DNA of 32,084 nt, from positions 1 through 32,084 of the forward strand of contig JADFFS010000021.1 in NCBI GenBank assembly GCA_022568195.1, given 5' to 3'. A program made the translations under genes and the position numbers. The notes beneath the pieces are model-generated. The model did no database searches, was not told the origin of the DNA, and saw only the letters and a list, made by a program, of their open reading frames with translations. Shown here piece by piece: positions 1 to 10,404 of the stretch. The DNA comes from Chloroflexota bacterium (lineage in GTDB: Bacteria > Chloroflexota > Dehalococcoidia > Lucifugimonadales > UBA3495). How positions within the stretch are numbered: position 1 is the stretch's first letter; every line of letters starts with the position of its first letter.

Positions 1-458
1 GAATTTGTGTTGAGAACAACTGCCGAACGGCACCCGAGCGAGAAACGTGCTCTTGGTAAAATTCCACGCTGGTCCCGGCGACGTTGCAACTTGTTCTGGA
101 ATCAGTACGGCATCGTATCATCGCCGTTGCCAAGGCGTCAACGCGGGTGCCTGAACAACGTGGTTAAACTAAAGTGAAATCCATGCGCTTCCCTGGGATC
201 CGTGGAACCCCTCCGGCCGAATAACTAGACGTAGGGGAATTGCTGCGCGTAGACAGCGTGCTCGCCGGGGTTATCCGTGAGGCCTGCCCGTCTAAAGGAT
301 CAGTTTAGGGTGGACGGATTGCCCAGGCAAACCTGTGGGACACGCGAGACGGAGTAGCAGCGACCCTGGAAAGATGGTATCTTGGGGAAAGTTTACGCTG
401 GGCATTCTAATCATCAACCGGTTCGGCCCCGGCCGGACATCGCCTAGAAAGGAGCAGC

Positions 459-887
459 ATGGCACAGATAAAGCATATAGCTATCGCCACCCAGAACGCC
501 GACGAGACCGCCAAGTTCTACAAAGAGGTTTTCGGCATGCGGGAGATGGCCAAGCTGGACAGCCCCAATGCCAAGGGGTACTACCTCAGCGACGGTAACA
601 TCAATCTGGCGATTCTGGACTTCCAGAACGACCAGGTGGCCGGAGCCGAGTACGGGAAGAGCTACAGTGGCATCCACCACATCGGCTTTGAGGTTGAGAG
701 TCTGGAGGAGATTGCCGCCAAGATGCAGGCCGCCAACGCTCAGCCCAGAGAAGATATCAACCAGGCGCTGGGCGTGGGTATGCCCGGCGCGAGCCACGAC
801 AACGTTGAAGTCAAGTACGGCGGTCCGGACGGGGTTATTATCGACGTTTCCCAGACCGGATGGGTGGGCACCCGGGGGTTTGACTAG
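459..887 (+). CDS. VOC (glyoxalase/bleomycin resistance) family protein
   Basis: MAQIKHIAIATQNADETAKFYKEVFGM... GIHHIGFEVESLEE, VOC-fold pattern; AGAAAGGAG upstream of the ATG. Confidence 0.85.
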   Translation: MAQIKHIAIATQNADETAKFYKEVFGMREMAKLDSPNAKGYYLSDGNINLAILDFQNDQVAGAEYGKSYSGIHHIGFEVESLEEIAAKMQAANAQPREDINQALGVGMPGASHDNVEVKYGGPDGVIIDVSQTGWVGTRGFD

Positions 888-890
888 GAG

Positions 891-937
891 ATAGCCGTCA
901 GCAATCAGCCGTCAGCTAGTGGCTGACCGCCGCTAGC
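891..937. repeat. Short intergenic repeat (direct AGCCGTCAGC copies plus inverted GGCTGAC) between convergent genes
   Basis: AGCCGTCAGC at 893-902 and 907-916 followed by GGCTGAC at 921-927. Confidence 0.5.
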
Positions 938-944
938 CGTTGGG

Positions 945-1373
945 TCAGGCGGGCCGGAAGGATGGCGCGGGGCTGTCCGGGTCCACATCGTCCAAGTCCA
1001 GCACCATGTCAATGCCGGTTTTGATGGTTTGCGGGTTGCGGGAATCCACCCCCAGGATGCGAGCGCTCAGCCTGGGGCCTTCCTCAAGGGTGACTATACC
1101 CGTGCAGTAGGGATTGTCCCGGCCGTAGCCTTTGGCGGCCATGGACAGCGGCACAATGGAAATGCAGGTAAAGGTGCTTAGGCGGCCCTTCCCGCTGAAC
1201 TCATGCCACTCCATCTCCGTGCTGTGGCAGCTATGGCACATGGGGCGTGGCTCGGGAGAGAGGGTCCCGCAAGAACGGCAACGCACGCCCATCAGCTTCT
1301 TTTCTTCAGTGAGGTAACGGTAGAAGGAGTCGGCGGTAAACGCCCGCTCACCCTCGGCCATGGTTTCTCCCAA
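945..1373 (-). CDS. DUF35 OB-fold / rubredoxin-like zinc-ribbon protein (thiolase partner)
   Basis: CRSCGTLSPEPRPMCHSC zinc ribbon followed by an OB-fold (GKGRLSTFT...); directly downstream of a thiolase gene. Start may be the internal Met MAEGER. Confidence 0.85.
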   Translation of the reverse strand: MGETMAEGERAFTADSFYRYLTEEKKLMGVRCRSCGTLSPEPRPMCHSCHSTEMEWHEFSGKGRLSTFTCISIVPLSMAAKGYGRDNPYCTGIVTLEEGPRLSARILGVDSRNPQTIKTGIDMVLDLDDVDPDSPAPSFRPA

Positions 1374-1385
1374 ATGCCCTGATTA

Positions 1386-1439
1386 GCCACGGAGTCACAG
1401 AGAAACGGAGATCTTTTGATTCTCTGTGCCCTCTGTGGC
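1386..1439. repeat. Imperfect inverted repeat (GCCACGGAGTCACAGAGAA / TTCTCTGTGCCCTCTGTGGC)
   Basis: Arms read directly; located between the DUF35 and thiolase genes. Confidence 0.7.
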
Positions 1440-1454
1440 CTGCCGATCGCCCGA

Positions 1455-2732
1455 TTAACCGCCCCTTCTTAGAATGGTGACCACGCAGGTACCTCCCGTA
1501 CCGCCCACGTTGTGGGTCAGGCCCAGTTCCAGGCCGGGATTGTTTACCTGGCGGTCTCCGGCCTCCCCCCTCAGTTGATGGAAGACTTCGGCTATCTGGG
1601 CGATGCCCGACGCGCCCACCGGATGCCCCTTGGCCTTGAGCCCCCCCGAGGTGTTGATGGGTTTGTCCCCGTTCAGGGCGGTCCTGCCTTCGTCCACCGC
1701 CCGGGGCCCTTCTCCGGGAGCGAAGAACCCCAGGTCCTCGACAGCCACGATTTCCGCGATGGTAAAGCAGTCGTGGACCTCGGCTACCTGGATGTCATCA
1801 GGTGTCACGCCGGCCATCTCGTAGGCCAGTTGTGAGGCCACCTTGGCTGCCGACAACGAGGTCAGTTCGTCCGCGTCGTGCAGGGGCCGCCCGCTGGCCT
1901 GCCCGGTGCCGGCTATCTCCACGGGCTTGTCGGTGAAGTTGTGCGCTATGTCCGAGGAAACCAGCAACACACAGGCAGCGCCGTCGGTAATTGGCGCGCA
2001 GTCGTAGAGCCGCAGCGGCCATGCAATCCACGGGTTGGCCTGAGGGTCGTTGAGGAAGTCCATTTCGTCCTGGTAGTCGGGCACCGGTTGTCCCCGCTCT
2101 TGAGCCCGGGACATCCGGCGCTGCATCAAGTCCTGAATGGTGACGTTGAACTGGGCTTTGGGGTTCAAGGCGCCGTTCCGGTGGTTCTTGATAGCCACTT
2201 TGAGCAAATGGTCCAGGTTGGTCTCGTAGCGGTCCATGTGGGCCTTGGCGATGGCGCCGAAAATCCCCGGGAACGTCATCCCCGCCGGTACTTCGTACAG
2301 ACCGTCGGCGGCTGTGGCCAGCACGTCGGTGACGCCCTCGGTGGGGAGGTTGGTCATCTTTTCCATTCCTCCCACCAGGACGATGTCGTACAGGCCCGAG
2401 GCGATGGCCATGATGCCCTCGCGCAGGGCGCTGCCGCCGCTGGCGCAGGCGTTTTCGATGCGGGTAACCGGCATGGGGGTCATGCCCAGCCAGTCGGCGA
2501 TGATGGGAGCGGTATGGCCCTGGTGCTCGAAGAGGTCCGAGGAGGCGTTGCCCACGTAGGCGCACTGGATATCCTCTATGTCCATGCCCTGGTCCAAGTT
2601 CTCCATCAGGTCCTGAAAGGCGTCGACGAACAAGTCACGGCTGCTCTTGTCGGGAAAGGCCCCGAATCGGGACATCCCGGCCCCGACGATAGATACGGGC
2701 CTGGCGAGCTGGCGCTTGCCGGTGGTTGACAT
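1455..2732 (-). CDS. Thiolase family protein (acetyl-CoA acetyltransferase / SCP2-thiolase-like)
   Basis: ENACASGGSALREG, EVHDCFT, NTSGGLKAKGHPVGASG, NVGGTGGTCVVTIL thiolase motifs. Confidence 0.9.
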   Translation of the reverse strand: MSTTGKRQLARPVSIVGAGMSRFGAFPDKSSRDLFVDAFQDLMENLDQGMDIEDIQCAYVGNASSDLFEHQGHTAPIIADWLGMTPMPVTRIENACASGGSALREGIMAIASGLYDIVLVGGMEKMTNLPTEGVTDVLATAADGLYEVPAGMTFPGIFGAIAKAHMDRYETNLDHLLKVAIKNHRNGALNPKAQFNVTIQDLMQRRMSRAQERGQPVPDYQDEMDFLNDPQANPWIAWPLRLYDCAPITDGAACVLLVSSDIAHNFTDKPVEIAGTGQASGRPLHDADELTSLSAAKVASQLAYEMAGVTPDDIQVAEVHDCFTIAEIVAVEDLGFFAPGEGPRAVDEGRTALNGDKPINTSGGLKAKGHPVGASGIAQIAEVFHQLRGEAGDRQVNNPGLELGLTHNVGGTGGTCVVTILRRGG

Positions 2733-2969
2733 AAGGCTTACCCCTCTACTGGTCGGTTAGCGGCGGACTACATACGGTTCTGCACCTGTATTATGCGCCG
2801 TCCCTTGGGATCCGGAGCGGTAAGCCCAAGTTCACGTGCTGCTTCGATCCACAACTGCCCAGACCCACCGTTGGATTCCATTATGTGGCTGTGAGGTTGA
2901 GGCCGTCAACCGCGATGGCGTGGGCGGCGGAGTGCGCGAACCAATAACCAATCTGGTGAAAGCGGATAG

Positions 2970-4052
2970 TTAAACCCCTCGGATGATTCCCTCGCACATC
3001 TCGGCGCCTTGCAACACCTGGGAGACAACCGCCGACTCCCTGACGGTGTGGAAAGACTCCACGCCGATGCCCACCGGCAGTGCTACGATACCGTGCTCTT
3101 GGAACACGTTGGCGTCGGAGCCCCCGCCGGTGGCCTCCAGCCGGATTTCCATGCCAATCCGGGCCAGGGCGCGGCCGATCATCGCCACCGCAGGATGGGA
3201 GTCCGCAACGCGGTACGCCTGGTAGGTGTTGCGTATGTCCAATGTTATTTCGGCGTCGGGATGCCTGGCCCTTGCCTGGTCGAACACCCTCTGGAACTCC
3301 TGGGAGTAGCGGTCCAGTTTGGCGTTGTCCAGGCTGCGCAACTCGCCGTCCAGGAGCACCAGCTCAGGGATGATGTTCCGCTTGAGACCGCCTTCGATGC
3401 GGCCGATGTTGGCCGTGGTCTCTTGGTCGATGCGGCCCAGGGGGAGCTGGGTCAGGATTTCGGCGGCCAGGATGATGGCCGAGAGGCCCTTCTCCGGCTC
3501 CACGCCGGCGTGGGCGGACCGCCCGCGAATCTGCGCGGTTACCACGTTTTGTGAAGGCGCGGCCACCGACACCCGGTTCACGGCGCCTTCGCCGTCGAAG
3601 ACGACGCCCCGTTTGGCGGAAAGCTGGCTAAAGTCCAGGTGATGGACGCCCACCAGCCCACCCTCCTCGGCCCTGGTGAACGCCACCTCGATGGGCAGGT
3701 GTTTGTCACCGGACTCGGTCACCGTGGTGAGGGCTTCCAGCACTATGCTGACCCCTGACTTGCAATCTCCGCCCAGGATGGTGGTGCCGTCGGAGCGCAG
3801 GACGTCTCCATCCAGGACAGGCTGAATGCCTCGGCCTGGTTCCACCGTGTCCAGGTGAGCGGAAAGGAGCACGGGCTCGCCTGCTCCGGGCAGCTTGGCG
3901 ATGACATTGTTAAACGAGTCGTGGTGGACCTTGAAGCCCAGTGCCTCAAGCCGGGAGCTGACCTCCCGGTCCATTGCGTCTTCCTCGCCGGTGGGGCTAT
4001 CGATTTGGATCAGGTCGATCAAGGTCTTCAAAAGCCGGTCTCGGTTAGCCAC
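2970..4052 (-). CDS. M20 family metallopeptidase (PepT/ArgE-like)
   Basis: SPTGEED, LLSAHLDTVEPG, GGDCKSGVS, RAEEGGLVG, GGGSDANVF. Confidence 0.88.
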   Translation of the reverse strand: MANRDRLLKTLIDLIQIDSPTGEEDAMDREVSSRLEALGFKVHHDSFNNVIAKLPGAGEPVLLSAHLDTVEPGRGIQPVLDGDVLRSDGTTILGGDCKSGVSIVLEALTTVTESGDKHLPIEVAFTRAEEGGLVGVHHLDFSQLSAKRGVVFDGEGAVNRVSVAAPSQNVVTAQIRGRSAHAGVEPEKGLSAIILAAEILTQLPLGRIDQETTANIGRIEGGLKRNIIPELVLLDGELRSLDNAKLDRYSQEFQRVFDQARARHPDAEITLDIRNTYQAYRVADSHPAVAMIGRALARIGMEIRLEATGGGSDANVFQEHGIVALPVGIGVESFHTVRESAVVSQVLQGAEMCEGIIRGV

Positions 4053-4076
4053 AGCAACCTCCAGGTCCCCGGATAA

Positions 4077-4493
4077 TTAAGGGAGTGCAGCGACGGCGCT
4101 GATCTCCACTAAAAACTCTTCCAGTACCAGGCCGCTGATTATCAGCAGGGTGTTTGGCGGGTAGTCTCCGCTGGGGTAAAGCCCCGGGAACACCTGGGTG
4201 CGGGCATCGATGAAGGGCTGAATGGACTCCCTCCCCACCAGATAGGTGGTGAATTCCACCACGTTGGCGAAGGAGGTTCCCGCGCCCGTCAGGACGCTGC
4301 CGATGTTGTGCAAGACCTGGCGGGTCTGGGCCGCCACATCACCAGGGCCCACCAGGTTGCCATTCGCGTCAACGCCCACCTGACCGGCGACGTAAAGCAT
4401 ACTCCCCGCCGTGACTTTGACGGCGTGAGAATATGCGCCTAGGGGCCGGGGGGCAGTGGCGGGGTTAAAGGCAACGCGCTCAAATTGTGGCAT
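4077..4493 (-). CDS. RidA family protein (start MPQFERVAF at 4493 rather than the ORF-track 4565)
   Basis: LGAYSHAVKV..LYVAGQVGVDANG..AAQTRQVLHNI. Confidence 0.88.
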   Translation of the reverse strand: MPQFERVAFNPATAPRPLGAYSHAVKVTAGSMLYVAGQVGVDANGNLVGPGDVAAQTRQVLHNIGSVLTGAGTSFANVVEFTTYLVGRESIQPFIDARTQVFPGLYPSGDYPPNTLLIISGLVLEEFLVEISAVAALP

Positions 4494-4627
4494 CTTAGGT
4501 ATCTCCCTTCGGCGTGTCGTTGAAACCAGGCCAATCGTACCTGGGAAAATCAGCGCAGTATCCATATCCTCTAGACCCGGTTAGTATATGCGCTGCCCCG
4601 GAAAATGTAATCCCAAAATGGCCGTGG

Positions 4628-4633
4628 TATACT
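4628..4633 (+). promoter_or_regulatory. Extended -10 (TGG-TATACT) seven nt before the NUDIX ATG; implies a leaderless transcript
   Basis: GTGGTATACTCGGCTCCATG, no Shine-Dalgarno between. Confidence 0.5.
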
Positions 4634-4640
4634 CGGCTCC

Positions 4641-5093
4641 ATGGCGCCTGACGTAGGGATGCCCCAGGTCGGGGTGGGAGTGGTGTTCGTTAGAGAGGGG
4701 AAGGTATTTCTGGCCAAACGTCAGGGTTCCCACGGGGAAGATACCTGGGCGTCGGCGGGTGGCCACCTGGAGTGGGAGGAGTCCCTGGAGGATTGCGCGC
4801 GTCGTGAGGCCTTGGAGGAACTGGGAGTCACGGTGGGAGAGATGCGCTTTCTGTGCATCAGCAACATCCTCGCTTACGGGAAACACTACGTGGACGTGGA
4901 GTTTCTAGGAGACATCGGTTCCCAGGAACCCCGATTGGCTGAGCCCGAGGCCTTTTCCGAATCCGGTTGGTTCCCCCTGGACGATTTGCCCCAGCCCCTG
5001 TTCCAAGCGGTTTGGTATGCCCTGGATAGCCTGCGCACTGCATGTTACTACTACCCGGGGTCCCCGTCGTCCGCTCCTGACACCGGCCAATGA
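4641..5093 (+). CDS. NUDIX hydrolase
   Basis: NUDIX box GHLEWEESLEDCARREALEELGV. Confidence 0.9.
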   Translation: MAPDVGMPQVGVGVVFVREGKVFLAKRQGSHGEDTWASAGGHLEWEESLEDCARREALEELGVTVGEMRFLCISNILAYGKHYVDVEFLGDIGSQEPRLAEPEAFSESGWFPLDDLPQPLFQAVWYALDSLRTACYYYPGSPSSAPDTGQ

Positions 5094-5133
5094 CGCCCGC
5101 TCTTATGCTGCTTTAAGCGTTTGAAAATATCTC

Positions 5134-5211
5134 ACCGCAGAGCAAGCGGAAAGCGCCGAGCCAAACTCAATTTTGGTCCGACGGTCCCGATGACTCTGCG
5201 ATCTCTGCGGT
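5134..5211. repeat. Degenerate inverted repeat (ACCGCAGAG ... CTCTGCGATCTCTGCGGT)
   Basis: Complementary arms; similar sequence style to the repeat at 1386-1439. Confidence 0.5.
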
Positions 5212-5237
5212 TTTTCAGAGTCTCTAGGAGGATCTTG

Positions 5238-5906
5238 ATGCCACCGAAAAAAGGGCATGGATTGTTGATGGTCTACACCGACGTTCCGGCCGACGTGGAA
5301 GAGGAATTCAATCGCTGGTATGACGAAGAGCACATACCCGAGAGACTGGCGATACCGGGAGTGTTGAGCGCGGCCCGGTACGTGGCCCTGCAGGGCGGTC
5401 CCAAGCACCTGGCTTGCTATGAGCTCAGCGAACCGGAAGCGTGGCATTCCGACGCTTGGCAACACCACCTGACCAATCCCACCGAATGGTCGAAGCGGAT
5501 GTCGCCCGGCGTCGTGGGCGAAGTTTACGTGAGAAATTTATACCGGCTGATTTACCCTGACGACGTTCCCGAGGAGACGGCCCAGGCCGACATGGCTCCG
5601 GTGATGTTGGTGGGGCGTATGTCCGTGCCTCCGGCATTGGAAACCGAGTTTAACCACGCCTACAACTCGGAAAGAATGCCCACTTGCCACGCTGTCCCTG
5701 GCTACATACGGGGCCGGCGCTTCGAAGCGATCATGGGAGAACCCAAGTACATCACGGTTCACGAGATGCAATCGGTTCAAGTGTCCGAGAGCCCGGAATG
5801 GGAATCCTGGCGTACCGCGGTAACGCCCCAGTGGTCGAACAACGTCCGTCCCAAAATGGTCCATGCGCCCGGATCGCCCGGCATTTACACCCGCATCAAC
5901 CCCTAG
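5238..5906 (+). CDS. Tandem dimeric alpha/beta-barrel (EthD/DUF4286-like) protein
   Basis: Two similar halves: EFNRWYDEEHIPERLAIPGVLSAARYVALQG...PKHLACYEL and EFNHAYNSERMPTCHAVPGYIRGRRFEAIMG-EPKYITVHEM; start ATG 5238 preceded by AGGAGG. Confidence 0.65.
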   Translation: MPPKKGHGLLMVYTDVPADVEEEFNRWYDEEHIPERLAIPGVLSAARYVALQGGPKHLACYELSEPEAWHSDAWQHHLTNPTEWSKRMSPGVVGEVYVRNLYRLIYPDDVPEETAQADMAPVMLVGRMSVPPALETEFNHAYNSERMPTCHAVPGYIRGRRFEAIMGEPKYITVHEMQSVQVSESPEWESWRTAVTPQWSNNVRPKMVHAPGSPGIYTRINP

Positions 5907-6028
5907 CAGAGCCATCGTCGGGGCAGCCGGTCATCCTTCCCTCTCAGATAGTGAGGGGCCAAGGGTTCATTAACATAAAATGCCCCATGCTACTACTAGA
6001 ACTGTAGCCAAGCCGGGTACGAATCTGG

Positions 6029-6034
6029 TATAAT
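6029..6034 (+). promoter_or_regulatory. Extended -10 TGG-TATAAT upstream of gyrB
   Basis: CTGGTATAATG; -35 weak. Confidence 0.55.
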
Positions 6035-6050
6035 GTATACAATATGTTGT

Positions 6051-6083
6051 AGGTAGAGGTACCCCACTCCTCTACTTATTTTT
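6051..6083 (+). terminator. Hairpin plus U-rich tract in the gyrB 5' leader (attenuator-like)
   Basis: AGGTAGAGG-TACCCCACT-CCTCTACTT then ATTTTT. Confidence 0.55.
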
Positions 6084-6089
6084 GTCTAG

Positions 6090-8066
<1,977 letters not shown>

Positions 8067-8215
8067 CCCCGTTCACCACCTGCAACCACCGGTAGGGCCT
8101 CTCCCGGCCGCGTGACTGGCTGAGTCCCGCTAACGCCAATTGCAACTCCTAGTTCAGTAATCCGTTTCTGGTTTGTCGCCGGGGCTAAGACGCCTATGGG
8201 GACGTCTGTCATTCG

Positions 8216-8244
8216 TTGGAAAAGGGCGTTCGGTGGTTTATAAT
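8216..8244 (+). promoter_or_regulatory. Sigma70-type promoter of rpsT (TTGGAA-17-TATAAT)
   Basis: Read directly. Confidence 0.7.
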
Positions 8245-8291
8245 GGGGTTGACCGGCTCCCAGCGACTAGATGATCCAACCGGAGGTAAAT

Positions 8292-8558
8292 TTGCCTGCC
8301 AAGAAGGCTTTCCGACAATCAGTTAAGCGGGCCCAGCGTAACCGATCTGTCCGCAGCGCCATGCGGACTGGAGTAAACAAGGCGCTGCGTTCCATGGAAT
8401 CTGGAGACCGCGACGAGGCGGCGCCCGTTGTCACCCAAGCGGCCGGCCTTTTGGATCAAGCGGTGCGGAAAGGGATAATGCCCAGGAAAACCGCTTCCCG
8501 GCGTAAGTCCCGCCTTGCGATTCGTTTGAATAAAGTGGGCGAAGCTGCTGCCTCCTGA
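8292..8558 (+). CDS. rpsT: 30S ribosomal protein S20, TTG start
   Basis: LPAKKAFRQSVKRAQRNRSVRSAMRTGVNKAL...GIMPRKTASRRKSRLA; GGAGG at 8282-8286 is spaced correctly for TTG 8292, whereas ATG 8271 would place the SD inside the ORF. Confidence 0.88.
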   Translation: MPAKKAFRQSVKRAQRNRSVRSAMRTGVNKALRSMESGDRDEAAPVVTQAAGLLDQAVRKGIMPRKTASRRKSRLAIRLNKVGEAAAS

Positions 8559-8721
8559 CACGCCCAAACCCTCCGGTTAGTTTCCGTTTGCCGACTGCCC
8601 CGCCTAAGTCATTGGTTTCTGCTGGTCTTGCCGCAGCCCCTGTACACCCCCGGCCATCCCCCACTACGCGACTTCAATACCGCAAGCGTCCCACTCCTGG
8701 CGAAAATGTGACACCCCGGCG

Positions 8722-8750
8722 TTGACAGCTATATGGGCCTTTGTTAGCCT
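8722..8750 (+). promoter_or_regulatory. Putative lexA promoter (TTGACA-17-TAGCCT)
   Basis: Read directly. Confidence 0.5.
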
Positions 8751-8757
8751 GGGTACA

Positions 8758-8770
8758 GAACATTCGTTTC
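8758..8770 (+). promoter_or_regulatory. Putative SOS/LexA box GAACATTCGTTTC
   Basis: GAAC-N4-GTTY pattern just downstream of the putative -10 and 13 nt before the lexA ATG. Confidence 0.6.
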
Positions 8771-8783
8771 GCGAGGATAAGGG

Positions 8784-9437
8784 ATGACGGCGAGAAGACA
8801 GCTACCGCCCCGTAGGCGGCGAATTCTGGAATTTATTCGAGAGTTCATCGCGGATAATGGGATTCCGCCCACGGTTCGGGATGTCCAGAAAGCCTGCGAC
8901 ATCAGCTCCACTTCGGTGGTGGACTACAACCTGCGAATTCTGGATCGGGACAGATACCTGAGCCGGCGGCCCGACGTGGCCCGCGGCATCGAACTGCTGG
9001 ATGAAGCCGGCCAGCCGGTTTCCAGCGCGCCCAGGGTACACATTGTTGGGAGCATCGCTGCCGGCCTTCCCATCCCCGCTTTCTCTACAGAAGAGGCCGC
9101 GTCCAGCGCCGAGTTCGACACCATAGAGGTCTCGCCGGAACTGGCCCGGCGTCACGGCAGATTGTACGGATTGACCGTCAACGGAACGTCGATGATCGAT
9201 GCACTGGTCGACGACGGTGACGTGGTTATCGTCAAGCCCGCTAACGAAGCCGTCAATGGCGAGATGGTGGTCGCCTGGTTGAAGGACGAAGAGGAGGCCA
9301 CACTCAAGAAGTTCTATCTGGAAGGCGATCGGGTGCGCCTGCAACCGGCCAATAGCCAGATGGAACCTATCTACAGCCCGGCCAGCAACGTGGAAATTCG
9401 CGGGAAGGTCGTCGAGGTTATCCGCAAATACGCCTAA
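8784..9437 (+). CDS. lexA: LexA repressor (S24 peptidase)
   Basis: wHTH RRRRILEFIREFIADNGIPPTVRDV, AAG cleavage site (GSIAAGLPIP), NGTSMIDALVDDGDVVIV, TLKKFYLEGDRVRLQP. Confidence 0.95.
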   Translation: MTARRQLPPRRRRILEFIREFIADNGIPPTVRDVQKACDISSTSVVDYNLRILDRDRYLSRRPDVARGIELLDEAGQPVSSAPRVHIVGSIAAGLPIPAFSTEEAASSAEFDTIEVSPELARRHGRLYGLTVNGTSMIDALVDDGDVVIVKPANEAVNGEMVVAWLKDEEEATLKKFYLEGDRVRLQPANSQMEPIYSPASNVEIRGKVVEVIRKYA

Positions 9438-9770
9438 AGACTACTCTGCTCCAATTGCCTCATTTTCCCGCCGCTGCCGCCGTATGCGCCCAAAACCCGA
9501 CTGCCTAATTGCACGCCGTTATTCCATTACTATGATGCGGAAGCCCCCTGGGGAGCGAAATTGGGGATCTTCCAGGTCCTATGCATCGGGGTCTCATCGT
9601 CCGCGAAAAGTTCTTTGTAACGGCTAACGCTTTCCCGTCGATGGGGACTAGAGCGTCCCCTTAGTGGGTTCGAAGGGATAAGCCTAGACGCCTCTCCCCG
9701 TGGGCAATCCTCTCCTTCAAGGGAAGGGTGATGGGCCGGCAGAGACCTGGTCCGTCGCGATGAAACCGGG

Positions 9771-10139
9771 CTACGTGCGGTTGTTGATCAAGGCGCCGTA
9801 GGTCGAGACCAGGAACGGCACACAGTAGGTCAAGGGGACCTTCCAGTAAAGGGAGGAGCTCCATTCCCCGGCCAAGAGGTTGTCTCCCTGGTTGAGGGCT
9901 GTCAACACAGTACCGACGACCAAGGCGGCTATCAGAGATCTCTTGAGCAGGGGTAGGTGGCGCAGAGCGCACAACAAGCACTTGGCCAGCTCGGCGGCGG
10001 GACTCGTTACTGCTGTTTCGCTGAGGACGGGTTTGGAGCGGAAAACGAAGGCCCGGCCCGCGTGCAAAGCCTTGCCGCAACTGGCACAGATGCCCTGGCC
10101 TCGGATTAGGTCCTCTTCGGTGTTGATCGAGTGCACCAT
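9771..10139 (-). CDS. NrtS-like small nitrate/nitrite transporter with N-terminal four-Cys zinc-ribbon
   Basis: CASC...CLLC N-terminal motif; C-terminal LIAALVVGTVLTALNQGDNLLAG...LYWKVPLTYCVPFLVSTYGAL resembles NrtS. Confidence 0.7.
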   Translation of the reverse strand: MVHSINTEEDLIRGQGICASCGKALHAGRAFVFRSKPVLSETAVTSPAAELAKCLLCALRHLPLLKRSLIAALVVGTVLTALNQGDNLLAGEWSSSLYWKVPLTYCVPFLVSTYGALINNRT

Positions 10140-10144
10140 GGCAA

Positions 10145-10163
10145 GCCACCTGTGGCCGGTGGC
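10145..10163 (-). promoter_or_regulatory. Hairpin GCCACC-(7 nt)-GGTGGC that would sequester the AGGTGG SD of the NrtS-like gene
   Basis: Perfect 6-bp stem; SD-like AGGTGG 6 nt before ATG lies in the 3' arm. Confidence 0.45.
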
Positions 10164-10267
10164 AACCGCGCAGGCAGGGAGATGAAAGGGTTAACCAGTG
10201 ATGCAAGAACTGTTAACGCTGGAGTCGCTTTCAGGTTCGATGCGCGAGGTTGCTAGAGATTCTCGGT

Positions 10268-10296
10268 ATTTTAGCTTTAGCCAACAGGCGTGTCAA
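10268..10296 (-). promoter_or_regulatory. Consensus promoter TTGACA-17-TAAAAT for the NrtS-like gene
   Basis: Minus strand TTGACACGCCTGTTGGCTAAAGCTAAAAT. Confidence 0.7.
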
Positions 10297-10340
10297 TCGA
10301 AGGAGCGTCCAACCGGCGATGGCGCCGGGGCCGCGCATCA

Positions 10341-10385
10341 TAAAAAAGGTCTGGCCCCGATTCTATCGGGGCCAGACCCTTTTTA
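10341..10385 (-). terminator. Strong intrinsic terminator (13-bp perfect stem; potentially bidirectional)
   Basis: GGTCTGGCCCCGA-TTCTA-TCGGGGCCAGACC flanked by A6 and T5; 20 nt after the stop of 10405..11139. Confidence 0.92.
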
Positions 10386-10404
10386 TCTCCTCGGTATGGG
10401 AAGC

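Noticed and set aside
1-458. ORF-poor first ~450 bp with hairpins (e.g. CCGTCTAAAGGATCAGTTTAGGGTGGACGG), considered as tmRNA, RNase P RNA or 6S RNA
   Set aside because: No diagnostic conserved segments recognised and the left end is cut; needs an Rfam scan before any call.
1878-2729. 283-aa plus-strand ORF opposite the thiolase
   Set aside because: Antisense to an unambiguous thiolase; composition typical of a shadow ORF.
9520-9770. Intergenic region with GGGGAC-TAGAGC-GTCCCC hairpin as a terminator for lexA or the NrtS-like gene
   Set aside because: Short stem with no U-tract; not strong enough to annotate.
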